From Akkermansia sp. (GTDB lineage Bacteria > Verrucomicrobiota > Verrucomicrobiia > Verrucomicrobiales > Akkermansiaceae): a stretch of DNA of 64,000 nt. The stretch lies in the NCBI GenBank assembly GCA_030525455.1, contig JAUNER010000008.1, forward strand, positions 1 to 64,000, given 5' to 3'. The notes under the pieces are model-generated. The model was not told the origin of the DNA and ran no database searches. It saw only the letters and a list, made by a program, of their open reading frames with translations. The position numbers were made by a program, and so were the translations under genes. This document shows, in pieces, positions 25,613-34,951 of the stretch (position 1 is its first letter; every line of letters begins with the position of its first letter).

Positions 25613-28588
25613 ATGAATAGTGATATGTTTACTAGCATCACAAGAACCTCTCTTTGCATCACAGCATTTGCCATGGGGACATTATTGGCCGCCCCGCTGA
25701 ATGCAACAAAGACAGAAAGTCTGGACTGGGATTGGAAATTTGCACGATTTGGCATGATGCCGAATGGCGAAACTCTACCCGAACCGGGGAAAGCCCTAGG
25801 CTTTGCCACCGCAAGCTCTGAAGAAAAAGGCAATGTGGCCGACAATGCCGTTGATGGCGATGAATCTACACGCTGGTGTGCCTCTAGCGGGAGAAGTGGC
25901 GAGAGCCTAACAGTAGATATGGGGAGACCAGTAACCCCGAAGACCATCAATATTTTATGGGAAAAGCAAGCCACTCACTATTTCAAGGTAGAGGGGTCTG
26001 CAAATCGCACCCAATGGGACATCATTGCCAATAAAGCACAAGGGGGCGAGAACAGCAAAGACGATACAGTAAACAATTCAAAAGCCTATCGTTACTACAA
26101 AGTTACCGTCACAGACACCAAGGGTGGCAACTGGGCAAGTATCAGAGAACTCACGCTAAAAAATGCCAAAGGTGAGCTTATTGCCCCGAAAAAGACCAAT
26201 GCCAATGCTAAGGAGCTCTACCCCTCTGCTCCGGCATTTAATGATTCTGCTTGGAGAAGCCTGAACTTACCACACGACTGGGGTGTTGAAGGCCCCTTCC
26301 GAATGGACATCGAAAACAGAACCGGAAAACTCCCATGGGCTGGTATCGGCTGGTATCGCAAAACTCTGGAAATTCCGGCAGATGCTAAGGGGAATCAATT
26401 TTACCTAGACTTTGACGGCATTCAATCACGCCCGAAAATTTACGTTAACGGAGAACTGGCAGGTGAATGGAAGTTTGGTTACGCCTCATTCCGTATCGAC
26501 ATTACTCCCTTCCTAAAATTTGGTGAAAAGAACACCATTGCCGTCAGAGTAAACAATCCACCGAATACCTCTCGCTGGTATCCGGGTGGGGGGATTCACC
26601 GCCATGTGTGGCTCACTGAGTCTAACCCGGTTCACATCGAACATTGGGGCGTGTTTGTAAAAACACCTAAGATTACCGAATCTGCCGCCAATGTAGAGGT
26701 AGATACCACGGTAAAAAATACCACAGAAAAATCCGTCTCTCCTACCGTTACAGAGCAAATTCTGGATGGGGGGAAAGTCGTGGCTTCTGTCACTACTAAG
26801 GGAGATGCCATTGCCGCAGGTGAAACAGGTAAGGTTACATCCAAACTCAACCTCCCATCGCCAACACTCTGGTCTCTCGAAAAACCACACCTCTACCAGA
26901 TGAAAACCATCGTCAAACTCGATGGCAAGGTAGTAGATGAAAAGCTCACAAACTTTGGTGTACGCACGATTGAATGGAAACCTACCGGCTTCTACCTCAA
27001 TGGCAAACGCGTACAGCTCAAAGGGGTTTGCCAACACCATGACCTAGGGCCCTTAGGTGGTGCTGCTCATACTCGTGGCTACGAACGCCAAATCGAAATT
27101 CTCAAAGAATTCGGCGTTAACTCCATCCGTACCTCTCACAACCCACCTGCACCGGAAGTGCTCGACCTCTGTGACAAGATGGGGATTTTGGTACTCGATG
27201 AACTTTACGACGTTTGGAAAAACTCCAAGGAAGGTGTAGCTCACGAATTCTTCGAAGAATGGCACGAACGCGACATCATTAACCTCTGCCACCGCGACAG
27301 AAATCACCCATGCGTCATCGCTTGGAGTACCGGGAACGAAGTGCCGGAACAAGGGATGAAAAATCAGCATCACATTTCACAAATGCTGACGGATATCTTC
27401 CACAGAGAAGACCCCACCCGCCTCGTCACCAACGGCTGTAACAATGCCGGGGCCGCACGCAACGGCTTTGCCGACACCTTTGACGTTTATGGCTATAACT
27501 ACAAACCATGGGCATATAAAGACTTTGCTAAGGATAGACCTCATCAGCCTTTCTATGCTTCAGAAACTGCTTCCTGCGTATCAACCCGCGGTGAATACTT
27601 CTTCCCCGTAGATTGGAATAAAGGCAAGGGCTTCTACCTTTATCAGGTAAGCTCATACGACCTCTATGCTCCGGGCTGGGCAAACCGCCCCGACATTGAA
27701 TTCGCCGCTCAGGAAGATTGCACAAACTGTGCCGGTGAATATGTTTGGACAGGCTTCGACTACATCGGGGAACCTACTCCATATAACTTAGACGCCACAA
27801 ATGCTCTGAACGTACCACCGGGACCGGAACGTGAAAAGCTGATGAAAGAACTCACCAAGCTGGGGGCAAAAGCTCCATCTCGTAGTTCCTACTTCGGCAT
27901 TGTAGACCTTTGCGGGTTTAAGAAAGACCGCTTCTACATCTACCAAGCTCACTGGCGTCCCAACCTCAAAATGGCTCATATCCTCCCCCACTGGAACTGG
28001 CCGGACCGCGTAGGTGAAATCACACCGGTTCACGTCTACACCAGCGGTGATGAAGCTGAGCTCTTCCTCAATGGTAAATCCATGGGCGTTCGCAAAAAGG
28101 GCAAAGGTGATAAAGACCGCTTCCGCTTAGTCTGGGAAGATGTGAAGTACGAACCGGGTACTCTCAAGGTAGTAGCTAAAAAGAATGGTCAACCCTGGGC
28201 TACTGAAACAATTAGCACCACGGGTAAACCAAAACAAATTAAAGCCTCTGCTGACCGCTCCGTCATCAAAGGCGATGGCTACGACCTCTCATACATCACC
28301 ATCGAAGTATGTGACGAAAAAGGTCGCCAGGTTCCTCGTAGCAAAAATAAGCTTGCCTTTAAGGTAAGTGGTCCTGCCGACATCGCCGGTATTTGTAACG
28401 GCGACCCAACTTCGCACATCACTATGGCAAACCCGGACAACAAGAAAGTCATGAAACTCCCTGCCTTTAACGGCATGGCTCAAGTAGTGCTCCGCTCACG
28501 CCGCGGAGAGTCCGGTAAGGTGAAGTTACAAATTAAATCTGAAAGCGGGGAACTCACCCCGACCGCTGTAAACATCACCGTGAAATAG
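25613..28588 (+). CDS. Secreted GH2 glycoside hydrolase (beta-galactosidase type) with inserted F5/8-type domain
   Basis: 991 residues from ATG 25613 (ATG 25625 also possible; the frame opens at TTG 25586). A signal peptide with core LCITAFAMGTLLAAPL precedes SLDWDWKFARFG, the start of the GH2 sugar-binding domain. A discoidin-like segment follows (about 55-190: TASSEEKGNVADNAVDG, STRWCAS), then the sugar-binding domain resumes (FNDSAWRSLNLPHDWGVEGPF). The catalytic barrel shows acid/base Glu in WSTGNEVPE (about 577), nucleophile candidate Glu in YASETAS (about 650), and GEYVWTGFDYIGEPTPYN. The C-terminus has DUF4982-like and Ig-like beta domains. It probably removes beta-galactose from mucin-type or plant glycans in the periplasm or outside. 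Confidence 0.88.
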   Translation: MNSDMFTSITRTSLCITAFAMGTLLAAPLNATKTESLDWDWKFARFGMMPNGETLPEPGKALGFATASSEEKGNVADNAVDGDESTRWCASSGRSGESLTVDMGRPVTPKTINILWEKQATHYFKVEGSANRTQWDIIANKAQGGENSKDDTVNNSKAYRYYKVTVTDTKGGNWASIRELTLKNAKGELIAPKKTNANAKELYPSAPAFNDSAWRSLNLPHDWGVEGPFRMDIENRTGKLPWAGIGWYRKTLEIPADAKGNQFYLDFDGIQSRPKIYVNGELAGEWKFGYASFRIDITPFLKFGEKNTIAVRVNNPPNTSRWYPGGGIHRHVWLTESNPVHIEHWGVFVKTPKITESAANVEVDTTVKNTTEKSVSPTVTEQILDGGKVVASVTTKGDAIAAGETGKVTSKLNLPSPTLWSLEKPHLYQMKTIVKLDGKVVDEKLTNFGVRTIEWKPTGFYLNGKRVQLKGVCQHHDLGPLGGAAHTRGYERQIEILKEFGVNSIRTSHNPPAPEVLDLCDKMGILVLDELYDVWKNSKEGVAHEFFEEWHERDIINLCHRDRNHPCVIAWSTGNEVPEQGMKNQHHISQMLTDIFHREDPTRLVTNGCNNAGAARNGFADTFDVYGYNYKPWAYKDFAKDRPHQPFYASETASCVSTRGEYFFPVDWNKGKGFYLYQVSSYDLYAPGWANRPDIEFAAQEDCTNCAGEYVWTGFDYIGEPTPYNLDATNALNVPPGPEREKLMKELTKLGAKAPSRSSYFGIVDLCGFKKDRFYIYQAHWRPNLKMAHILPHWNWPDRVGEITPVHVYTSGDEAELFLNGKSMGVRKKGKGDKDRFRLVWEDVKYEPGTLKVVAKKNGQPWATETISTTGKPKQIKASADRSVIKGDGYDLSYITIEVCDEKGRQVPRSKNKLAFKVSGPADIAGICNGDPTSHITMANPDNKKVMKLPAFNGMAQVVLRSRRGESGKVKLQIKSESGELTPTAVNITVK

Positions 28589-28624
28589 AGCTAAGCAGAC
28601 GCTACTCCATTTCTCTAATGGTAG

Positions 28625-28660
28625 CCGCCACCTCGTAAAAATACAGGTGGCGGTTTTCTT
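28625..28660 (+). terminator. Intrinsic terminator after the GH2 gene
   Basis: CCGCCACCT and AGGTGGCGG form a 9-bp stem with an 11-base loop, followed by TTTTCTTTT. It is 36 bases after the GH2 stop codon and before valS. Confidence 0.9.
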
Positions 28661-28760
28661 TTATTCCCTCATACGAAAAGACAGAAATTTTCGTCATAGG
28701 TGACACATAGAGACACAGGTATGGATTGAAAATTAAAAATTCCGTGATAGAATTTTCGCC

Positions 28761-31427
28761 ATGTCTGATCTGCCTAAAGCCTATGACCCATCTCTAGTGG
28801 AAGAGAAGTGGCAAACTCGCTGGATTGATGAAGAGTGTTTCAAAGCAAACCCGGATTCTGCAAAACCGGCTTATTCCGTTGTCATTCCGCCGCCAAACGT
28901 AACCGGCGTTCTTCACCTAGGCCACGTACTCAATAACACCATTCAGGATATTCTGGTGCGTCGTGCTCGTCAAAAAGGCTATGAAGCACTCTGGCTACCC
29001 GGTACAGACCATGCCGGCATCGCTACACAAGTGCGTGTAGAAAAAGATTTACGCCAAACTACCGGACAAACACGCCACGATTTAGGCCGTGAAGCCTTCC
29101 TTGAAAAAGTTTGGGAATGGAAAGAAAAGCATGGCGGCATCATCATCAACCAATTACACAAACTAGGGTGTTCCTGTGACTGGGATAGAGAACGCTTCAC
29201 CATGGATGAAGAGTACACCCGTGCCGTAGGTCAGGTATTTATCGACTTATTTAAAGAAGGGCTTATCTACCGCGGTCAACGCATGGTAAACTGGTGCCCG
29301 GTTTCTCTCACGGCTCTGTCTGATGAAGAAGTCATAATGACCGAGCAAAAGAGCAAACTTTACACCGTTCTTTACAAGCTCGAAGACGGTTCAGGAGCTC
29401 TTCATGTAGCCACGACTCGCCCGGAAACAATCATGGCTGACGTGGCTGTGGCAGTAAACCCCAATGACCCTCGTTACGCCCACCTCATCGGTAAAAAAGT
29501 CATGCGTCCGCTTAATTCTACCCCCATCCCCATCATCGGTGATGAGTACGTAGAAATTGAGTTCGGTACAGGTGCTCTGAAAATTACCCCTGCTCATGAC
29601 AAGGCTGACTTTGAAATCGGTCAAAAATTCAACCTCGAAATCATCGACATCCTTACACCGGATGGGCACATTAACTGCCCGGATTGTCCGGAACTTCACG
29701 GCATGGAACGCTTTGCCGCTCGTGATAAGTCCGTAGAGCTTCTCGAAGCCGCCGGTCTCTTGGTCAAGGTAGAAGATTACGACAATAAAGTAGGCTTCTC
29801 TGAACGAGCTAATGTACCAATCGAACCACGCTTATCTATGCAGTGGTTCTTAAAATACCCATGTGTCAAAGAAGCCGCTGAAGCCGTGGCTAATGGCGAC
29901 ATTACCTTCCGCCCGGCTCGCTGGGCAAAAACCTATGCTCACTGGCTGGAAAACATTCAGGACTGGTGTATTTCTCGCCAGCTCTGGTGGGGGCACCGCA
30001 TCCCGGTTTGGTACCGCAAAGATAAGGCCGACGAATTACGCAATGCACCATCTCTGGACGCACAAGCATTGGCTGACGGCTCACTTTACGTTGGCACTAC
30101 TCCCCCGGCTGATGCTGAGAACTGGGTTCAAGACTCTGACGTGATGGATACTTGGTTCTCATCATGGTTGTGGCCATTTGCCACCATGGATGATGAAACT
30201 CGTGCCAAATTCTATCCGACAACTGATTTGGTCACAGGTCCGGACATTATATTCTTCTGGGTAGCACGCATGATTATGGCCGGCTACCGCTTCCAGGAGA
30301 AGAAGCCATTTAGCAACGTCTTCTTTACCTCCATTATCCGCGATAAAATTGGCAGAAAGATGAGTAAGTCCCTAGGGAACTCACCGGACCCCTTAGACCT
30401 CATCGCCAACTATGGTGCAGACGGCTTACGTTTCGGGCTGATGCGAATTGCACCCACAGGGACGGACGTTCGCTTCGACGAAAACCAAATCAGCGAAGGT
30501 CGCAATTTCGCCAATAAACTGTACAATGCTACTCGCTTCCGCATGATGCAAGGTGATGTGGATAAAGAGGTAGCTCCTAAGTTCTCTGCTGTTCACATCG
30601 CTATCATCTCTAAGCTAAAGCAACTTCACTCAGACGTTGAAAAAGCTCTGGCTGATTACGAATTTAACTCGCTCATCCAGTCACTTTATCAATTCTTCTG
30701 GACGGAATACTGCGACCGCTTCATGGAAGCAATCAAGGGCGATTTACGCGATGGGGCATCTCCGGAAAACAAGGCCGCTACTCTGTATACGATTGATACC
30801 GTATTACGTCACTATCTGGCATTACTTCACCCGGTCATGCCTCACATCACAGAAGAACTCTGGGCATCTCTCGGGTTTGCCGAAGATGGTAAGCCTCTCA
30901 TGCTCACAGCCCTACCTTCACCGGATTCTTTGTTGGCCGGCTTAAGTGATGACCAAATCAGCTTGGCTTGCACTCAAGCGGCCGCCCTCTACGACACTGC
31001 TAACAAAGCCAGAAACCTAAAAGCAGAATACGATTTATCAAAGAATAAGAACGTCAGCTTTATCCTAAAAACCGGACACAACATTCCGCAGGATTTACTC
31101 AACCGACTTTCTATTTTGGCAAACGCCAAGGCTGTTACTCTGGATGCCACTTATGTAGCACCTAAGGGTACACCTGCCGCTCTTACGGCTCTTGGTGAGT
31201 TATTCCTCCCATTAGAGGGGCTCATTGATGTGGCCGCCGAACGTGAACGTCTGACCAAAGAACTAGACAAAATAGCCAAGGAAATCACTAAATCTAATGC
31301 AAAACTGGGCAACCCCAATTTTGCAGAACGTGCTCCGGCTGAAGTCGTTAACCAAGAACGCGAACGTCTGGCTACTTGGGAATCAAAGAAAGCTCAGTTG
31401 GAAGCTATGCTTGCAGCTCTGGCATAA
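28761..31427 (+). CDS. valS: Valine--tRNA ligase
   Basis: 888 residues, normal length. Class I synthetase charging tRNA-Val in the cytoplasm. Signature HLGHVLNNTIQD (HIGH motif, about 52) and KMSKSLGNSPDP (KMSKS, about 534). The editing domain lies between (TTRPETIMADVAVAV). An anticodon-binding domain follows, and a C-terminal coiled-coil arm typical of ValRS (LPLEGLIDVAAERERLTKELDKI; in pieces ERERLTKEL, KSNAKLGNPNFAERAP). Start ATG 28761 is the family start. The next gene begins 29 bases downstream on the same strand. Confidence 0.97.
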   Translation: MSDLPKAYDPSLVEEKWQTRWIDEECFKANPDSAKPAYSVVIPPPNVTGVLHLGHVLNNTIQDILVRRARQKGYEALWLPGTDHAGIATQVRVEKDLRQTTGQTRHDLGREAFLEKVWEWKEKHGGIIINQLHKLGCSCDWDRERFTMDEEYTRAVGQVFIDLFKEGLIYRGQRMVNWCPVSLTALSDEEVIMTEQKSKLYTVLYKLEDGSGALHVATTRPETIMADVAVAVNPNDPRYAHLIGKKVMRPLNSTPIPIIGDEYVEIEFGTGALKITPAHDKADFEIGQKFNLEIIDILTPDGHINCPDCPELHGMERFAARDKSVELLEAAGLLVKVEDYDNKVGFSERANVPIEPRLSMQWFLKYPCVKEAAEAVANGDITFRPARWAKTYAHWLENIQDWCISRQLWWGHRIPVWYRKDKADELRNAPSLDAQALADGSLYVGTTPPADAENWVQDSDVMDTWFSSWLWPFATMDDETRAKFYPTTDLVTGPDIIFFWVARMIMAGYRFQEKKPFSNVFFTSIIRDKIGRKMSKSLGNSPDPLDLIANYGADGLRFGLMRIAPTGTDVRFDENQISEGRNFANKLYNATRFRMMQGDVDKEVAPKFSAVHIAIISKLKQLHSDVEKALADYEFNSLIQSLYQFFWTEYCDRFMEAIKGDLRDGASPENKAATLYTIDTVLRHYLALLHPVMPHITEELWASLGFAEDGKPLMLTALPSPDSLLAGLSDDQISLACTQAAALYDTANKARNLKAEYDLSKNKNVSFILKTGHNIPQDLLNRLSILANAKAVTLDATYVAPKGTPAALTALGELFLPLEGLIDVAAERERLTKELDKIAKEITKSNAKLGNPNFAERAPAEVVNQERERLATWESKKAQLEAMLAALA

Positions 31428-31456
31428 TCTGTATTTAACACAACCCCCGACTACCC

Positions 31457-32299
31457 GTGAATAACCTTAAACAGTATTTCTCCGAGTTTCCACAATTCCC
31501 GGAATTACTGGAAGCCGTAGGCATTACTTCTCTTCAAGATTTTGCAAAAATTGATTCATCTAAAGTTTTACCGGAGCTTTACCAGGCAAAACGCTTGCTG
31601 AATATTGAGACAGAAATTCCCGTTGCCCACGTATTTAAATTCTGGATTGAACGTGCCCTCATCGACGAAAAAGCTTCGTTACCGGAGAAAATACCGACAC
31701 CTGAAGAAATCCCTACGGCCAAGCTCATTGCGCCGATTCCTCAAGAAACACAGGAACAAAGTAAACCTCACGGTCATAAGCATTTAGCTGATGAACATGG
31801 TTTGCTAAAAAACAAATCTGACAAAGCATTCAAGCAAAATAATTGCTACGCACCCGCTAAGTATTGCGAGCATAGTGAACACAAAGAAAAAAGCCATTTC
31901 CGACGCAAAGGAATAAAGCACCCCGCTCCTTTCAAGACATTGCTTGGGGCTATTTGTACGATTTTCCTTTACTTATCTATTCTAATTGCAGCAGCCTTTA
32001 TTGCTGATAAAATCATAGAAGACATCAAGGGGATAAAATTCATCATTATCGGATTCTCACCGTTGCTTCTATCCTCTATCCTTTACCTATGTATCTCTCG
32101 TAGCAGGAAGTGTAGTATTTGCAGGGCTAAACTTTTCTCATTCCGCTCATACACAAGAAACAAAAACGCTCACAAAATACCCGGATTCGGTTATGTGCTG
32201 TCTACAGCATTGCACATCGTCCTATTCAGATGGTTCCGTTGCCCGGCTTGTGGTTCTACCCAAAAAATCAATATCTTCCGTTTCCTAAAAAGAAAATAG
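31457..32299 (+). CDS. Membrane protein with N-terminal helical domain and C-terminal zinc-ribbon-like Cys pairs
   Basis: 280 residues from GTG 31457. The N-terminal 70 residues (LEAVGITSLQDFAKID, VLPELYQAKRLLNIE) resemble helix-hairpin domains of DUF4332 type. A Pro-rich and then His/Lys-rich linker follows. Two membrane helices lie at about 160-210 (LLGAICTIFLYLSILIAAAF, FIIIGFSPLLLSSILYLC). The tail has CSIC and CPAC pairs about 45 residues apart, a split zinc-ribbon arrangement. No function can be assigned. It follows valS closely and may be cotranscribed. A weak stem CTGAGTT/AACTCAG lies just after the gene. Confidence 0.55.
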   Translation: MNNLKQYFSEFPQFPELLEAVGITSLQDFAKIDSSKVLPELYQAKRLLNIETEIPVAHVFKFWIERALIDEKASLPEKIPTPEEIPTAKLIAPIPQETQEQSKPHGHKHLADEHGLLKNKSDKAFKQNNCYAPAKYCEHSEHKEKSHFRRKGIKHPAPFKTLLGAICTIFLYLSILIAAAFIADKIIEDIKGIKFIIIGFSPLLLSSILYLCISRSRKCSICRAKLFSFRSYTRNKNAHKIPGFGYVLSTALHIVLFRWFRCPACGSTQKINIFRFLKRK

Positions 32300-32422
32300 A
32301 AGTACTGAGTTTCTACTGATAACTCAGCTTATCTCTCATAGTCTGCGTGCATTTTGCGATTCAGCGAATAAACCTGGTTTAGCAACGTAGTTCTCGCTTC
32401 TTACTCGCTTATCATCCAGCAT

Positions 32423-33031
32423 CTACAAAGATGTACGACCATTCAAGGCTTTCATCAATGTTACCGCATCTGCATGACTAAGCCCGGCACCAGCAGGCAA
32501 GCCCTGAGCCGGGCGAGATATTCTGCAGTTCATCGGCTTAAGTAATTGATGTAAATAAGTTGCTGTAGCCTCACCATCCAAATCCACCCCCGTGGCTAAA
32601 ATAATCTCACAGTTGGGAATTTTTGAAACTCTCTGTACAAGAGACTCGATATTGAGGTCTTCCGGCTCAACATCATCTAAGGGAGACAACTTACCGCCTA
32701 AACAATGATATAAGCCTTTGTAAGCATTACTTCTCTCTATGGGAATCACATCTGTAGCATTCTCTACTACACAAATTGTTTCTCTGTCTCTGCCCTCATC
32801 TTTACAGGCATCGCATAATTCCCCATTCACGCTAAAAAATCCGCATTCCGGACAAAAACTCATCGTACCCACTGCCTCTTGAATCGCCTTGGCTATGTCT
32901 AATGCAGATGCATTCTGCCCTTGCAACATCCACAAGGCCATTCGCTCCGCACCACGCGTGCCTATACCGGGGAGCTTTTTTAAAGCATTGATGAGTTCAA
33001 TAATCGGAATCGGGTAATCTAATTGCTTCAT
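32423..33031 (-). CDS. recR: Recombination mediator protein RecR
   Basis: 202 residues, standard length. It acts with RecO and RecF in loading RecA on gapped DNA. The helix-hairpin-helix LKKLPGIGTRGAERMA is at about 17-32. The zinc finger has Cys 60, 63, 73 and 76 (CPECG...CDAC). A Toprim domain follows (ICVVENATDVIPIE, ATGVDLDGEATATYL), and the conserved C-terminal ISRPAQGLPAGAGLSHAD matches the family's R-x-A-x-G-x-P-x-G pattern. Upstream on the same strand lies no dnaX or ybaB gene within the window, unlike the usual arrangement. Confidence 0.96.
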   Translation of the reverse strand: MKQLDYPIPIIELINALKKLPGIGTRGAERMALWMLQGQNASALDIAKAIQEAVGTMSFCPECGFFSVNGELCDACKDEGRDRETICVVENATDVIPIERSNAYKGLYHCLGGKLSPLDDVEPEDLNIESLVQRVSKIPNCEIILATGVDLDGEATATYLHQLLKPMNCRISRPAQGLPAGAGLSHADAVTLMKALNGRTSL

Positions 33032-33058
33032 GTTTCTAAGGTAATTTAGTAATTCAAC

Positions 33059-33475
33059 TCACTTTTTGACCGGAAAAATCAAAACAAGCATCCCTGCAAA
33101 TGTACATGAAATCATAGGAGACAGAGCATTATAAAACACGCCCCATAGCGATAACACAGGCACGGCACCCGCTAAGAGAATCAAAAACCATAATAAAATG
33201 CCTAATCGACGCCAAATCGTGTGCATCATTAGCAAGGCACCAGTCAAGCTACACGTCAGTATAATGGTCAGTATGAATCCCGCTATGGGTGAAAGCATCG
33301 CCGCATCCTCCGGCAAATACATAGGAGCCCCCATCATCAACTGCTGTAGCTCATACACCCAGAGTGTGGATATGCCTAAATAATAAAGAAATACCAAAAG
33401 AACAAGCCCCAAAAATGAGTATAATGCCCAACACATGAGCATTTTATCTTGTTTACTCTTGGCGGCTAATTTCAT
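33059..33475 (-). CDS. Small membrane protein, unknown
   Basis: 138 residues with four hydrophobic helices (MLMCWALYSFLGLVLLVF, MLSPIAGFILTIILTCSLTG, LGILLWFLILLAGAVPVLS, MISCTFAGMLVLIF) and a Lys-rich N-terminus. No family recognised. It is 27 bases upstream of recR on the same strand and separated from fabF by a terminator, so it probably starts the recR transcript. Confidence 0.55.
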   Translation of the reverse strand: MKLAAKSKQDKMLMCWALYSFLGLVLLVFLYYLGISTLWVYELQQLMMGAPMYLPEDAAMLSPIAGFILTIILTCSLTGALLMMHTIWRRLGILLWFLILLAGAVPVLSLWGVFYNALSPMISCTFAGMLVLIFPVKK

Positions 33476-33485
33476 AGAAAAGAAA

Positions 33486-33534
33486 GCGGAAGCGACGACA
33501 TTCCAGTCTGAACCTAAATGTCGCCCTTCCGCTA
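33486..33534 (-). terminator. Intrinsic terminator after fabF
   Basis: Read on the minus strand, AGCGGAAG-(gg)-CGACATT pairs with AATGTCG-(tcg)-CTTCCGCT, followed by TTCTTTTC. It lies 26 bases after the fabF stop. Confidence 0.8.
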
Positions 33535-33560
33535 TAAAGAATACTTATCTAGCGAAGAGA

Positions 33561-34808
33561 TTAAGCGAATCTCTTCACGATAACAGAAGAGTTATGACCA
33601 CCGAAGCCGAAAGAGTTGCTTAAGCAAGCATCGATGCGAGCTTCACGAGCCTTATTCGGTACGCAGTCAATGTCACATTCCGGATCCTGATTGAATACGT
33701 TAATGGTCGGAGGAACAATGTTATCCTGCATAGCCATGAGACATGCGGCAAGTTCCACACCACCGGCAGCACCAAGCAAGTGACCTGTCATAGACTTTGT
33801 AGAGCTGATAAGCAAGCCATTTGTTGCGTAGTCACCAAAGACTTTCTTAAGTGCCTTCACTTCGCAAATGTCACCTAGCGGAGTAGATGTACCGTGGGTA
33901 TTAACATACTGGATGTCTTCCGGCTTCATACCTGCGTGATCCAGAGCCATCTGCATACAACGAGCAGCACCACGGCCTTCCGGGTCCGGAGCAGTTAAGT
34001 GATAAGCATCAGCAGAAATACCATAGCCTACTAATTCAGCATAGATTCTAGCACCGCGAGCCTGAGCGTGTTCAAGTGTTTCAAGAACAACAACACCGGC
34101 ACCTTCACCCATCACAAAGCCATCACGATCAACATCGTACGGACGAGAAGCGGTCTGAGGGTCATCGTTGCGAGTACTCAATGCCTTCATATTACTGAAA
34201 CCGGCTACACCTGTCGGCAAAATAGTAGCTTCAGCACCACCACAAATCATAACGTCGGCATCACCGAACTTCATGATACGCCAAGATTCACCAATGTTGT
34301 GGTTTGATGTAGCACAAGCAGTAACGATGGACATATTAGGACCACCGAAGCCATATTCCATAGAAATAAGGCCGGATGCAATGTTGCTAATCATGTAAGG
34401 AATCATGAATGGAGAAACGCGACCTGGTCCCTTGGAAAGCAAAGCGGTGTGCTGGGTTTCCAATGTACCCAAACCACCAATACCACTACCAACCATAACA
34501 CCGATGCGGGTCTTATCTTCAACTTCCAAATCAAGCCCGGCATCTTTGATAGCCATCCCGGCTGCACCCATTGCAAAGTGGGTAAAGCGGTCTACTCGGC
34601 GAGAATCTTTTGGTGTCTTAAAATATGGAGTAGGGTCGAAATCTTTTACTTCACCAGCAATCTGAGTTGTGTACTCAGAAACATCCATGGATTTAATTGT
34701 GTCAATGCCACAACGGCCTGCTTTCATAGCTTCCCATGTTGTAGCGAGATCATTGCCTAATGGGCTGATCACTCCGATACCGGTAATAACGATTCTACGG
34801 TCGTTCAT
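33561..34808 (-). CDS. fabF: Beta-ketoacyl-ACP synthase II
   Basis: 415 residues from ATG 34808 (start MNDRRIVITGIGVISPLG fits the family; a GTG 33 bases upstream does not). It condenses malonyl-ACP with acyl-ACP in fatty acid elongation. The catalytic triad is Cys in VTACATSNHNIG, His in YVNTHGTSTPLGD and His in TGHLLGAAGGVELA. The C-terminal LSNSFGFGGHNSSVIVKRF is complete. No acpP lies upstream in this window. Confidence 0.95.
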   Translation of the reverse strand: MNDRRIVITGIGVISPLGNDLATTWEAMKAGRCGIDTIKSMDVSEYTTQIAGEVKDFDPTPYFKTPKDSRRVDRFTHFAMGAAGMAIKDAGLDLEVEDKTRIGVMVGSGIGGLGTLETQHTALLSKGPGRVSPFMIPYMISNIASGLISMEYGFGGPNMSIVTACATSNHNIGESWRIMKFGDADVMICGGAEATILPTGVAGFSNMKALSTRNDDPQTASRPYDVDRDGFVMGEGAGVVVLETLEHAQARGARIYAELVGYGISADAYHLTAPDPEGRGAARCMQMALDHAGMKPEDIQYVNTHGTSTPLGDICEVKALKKVFGDYATNGLLISSTKSMTGHLLGAAGGVELAACLMAMQDNIVPPTINVFNQDPECDIDCVPNKAREARIDACLSNSFGFGGHNSSVIVKRFA

Positions 34809-34951
34809 AATATGTGATGTGTGTTGCAGATAACGGTTCACTTAAGGTATATGACATTTCTCAAAAGGTCAAGCATATCTCGTCCATCTCCCCCGAGATT
34901 AGCCACTTTTTTTAACATTTCCTAACTATTTTCCCATAAATACACGCAATT

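Noticed and set aside
25573..25974. Minus-strand 133-codon frame over the start of the GH2 gene
   Set aside because: Shadow of the GH2 signal and discoidin region; product has no coherent features.
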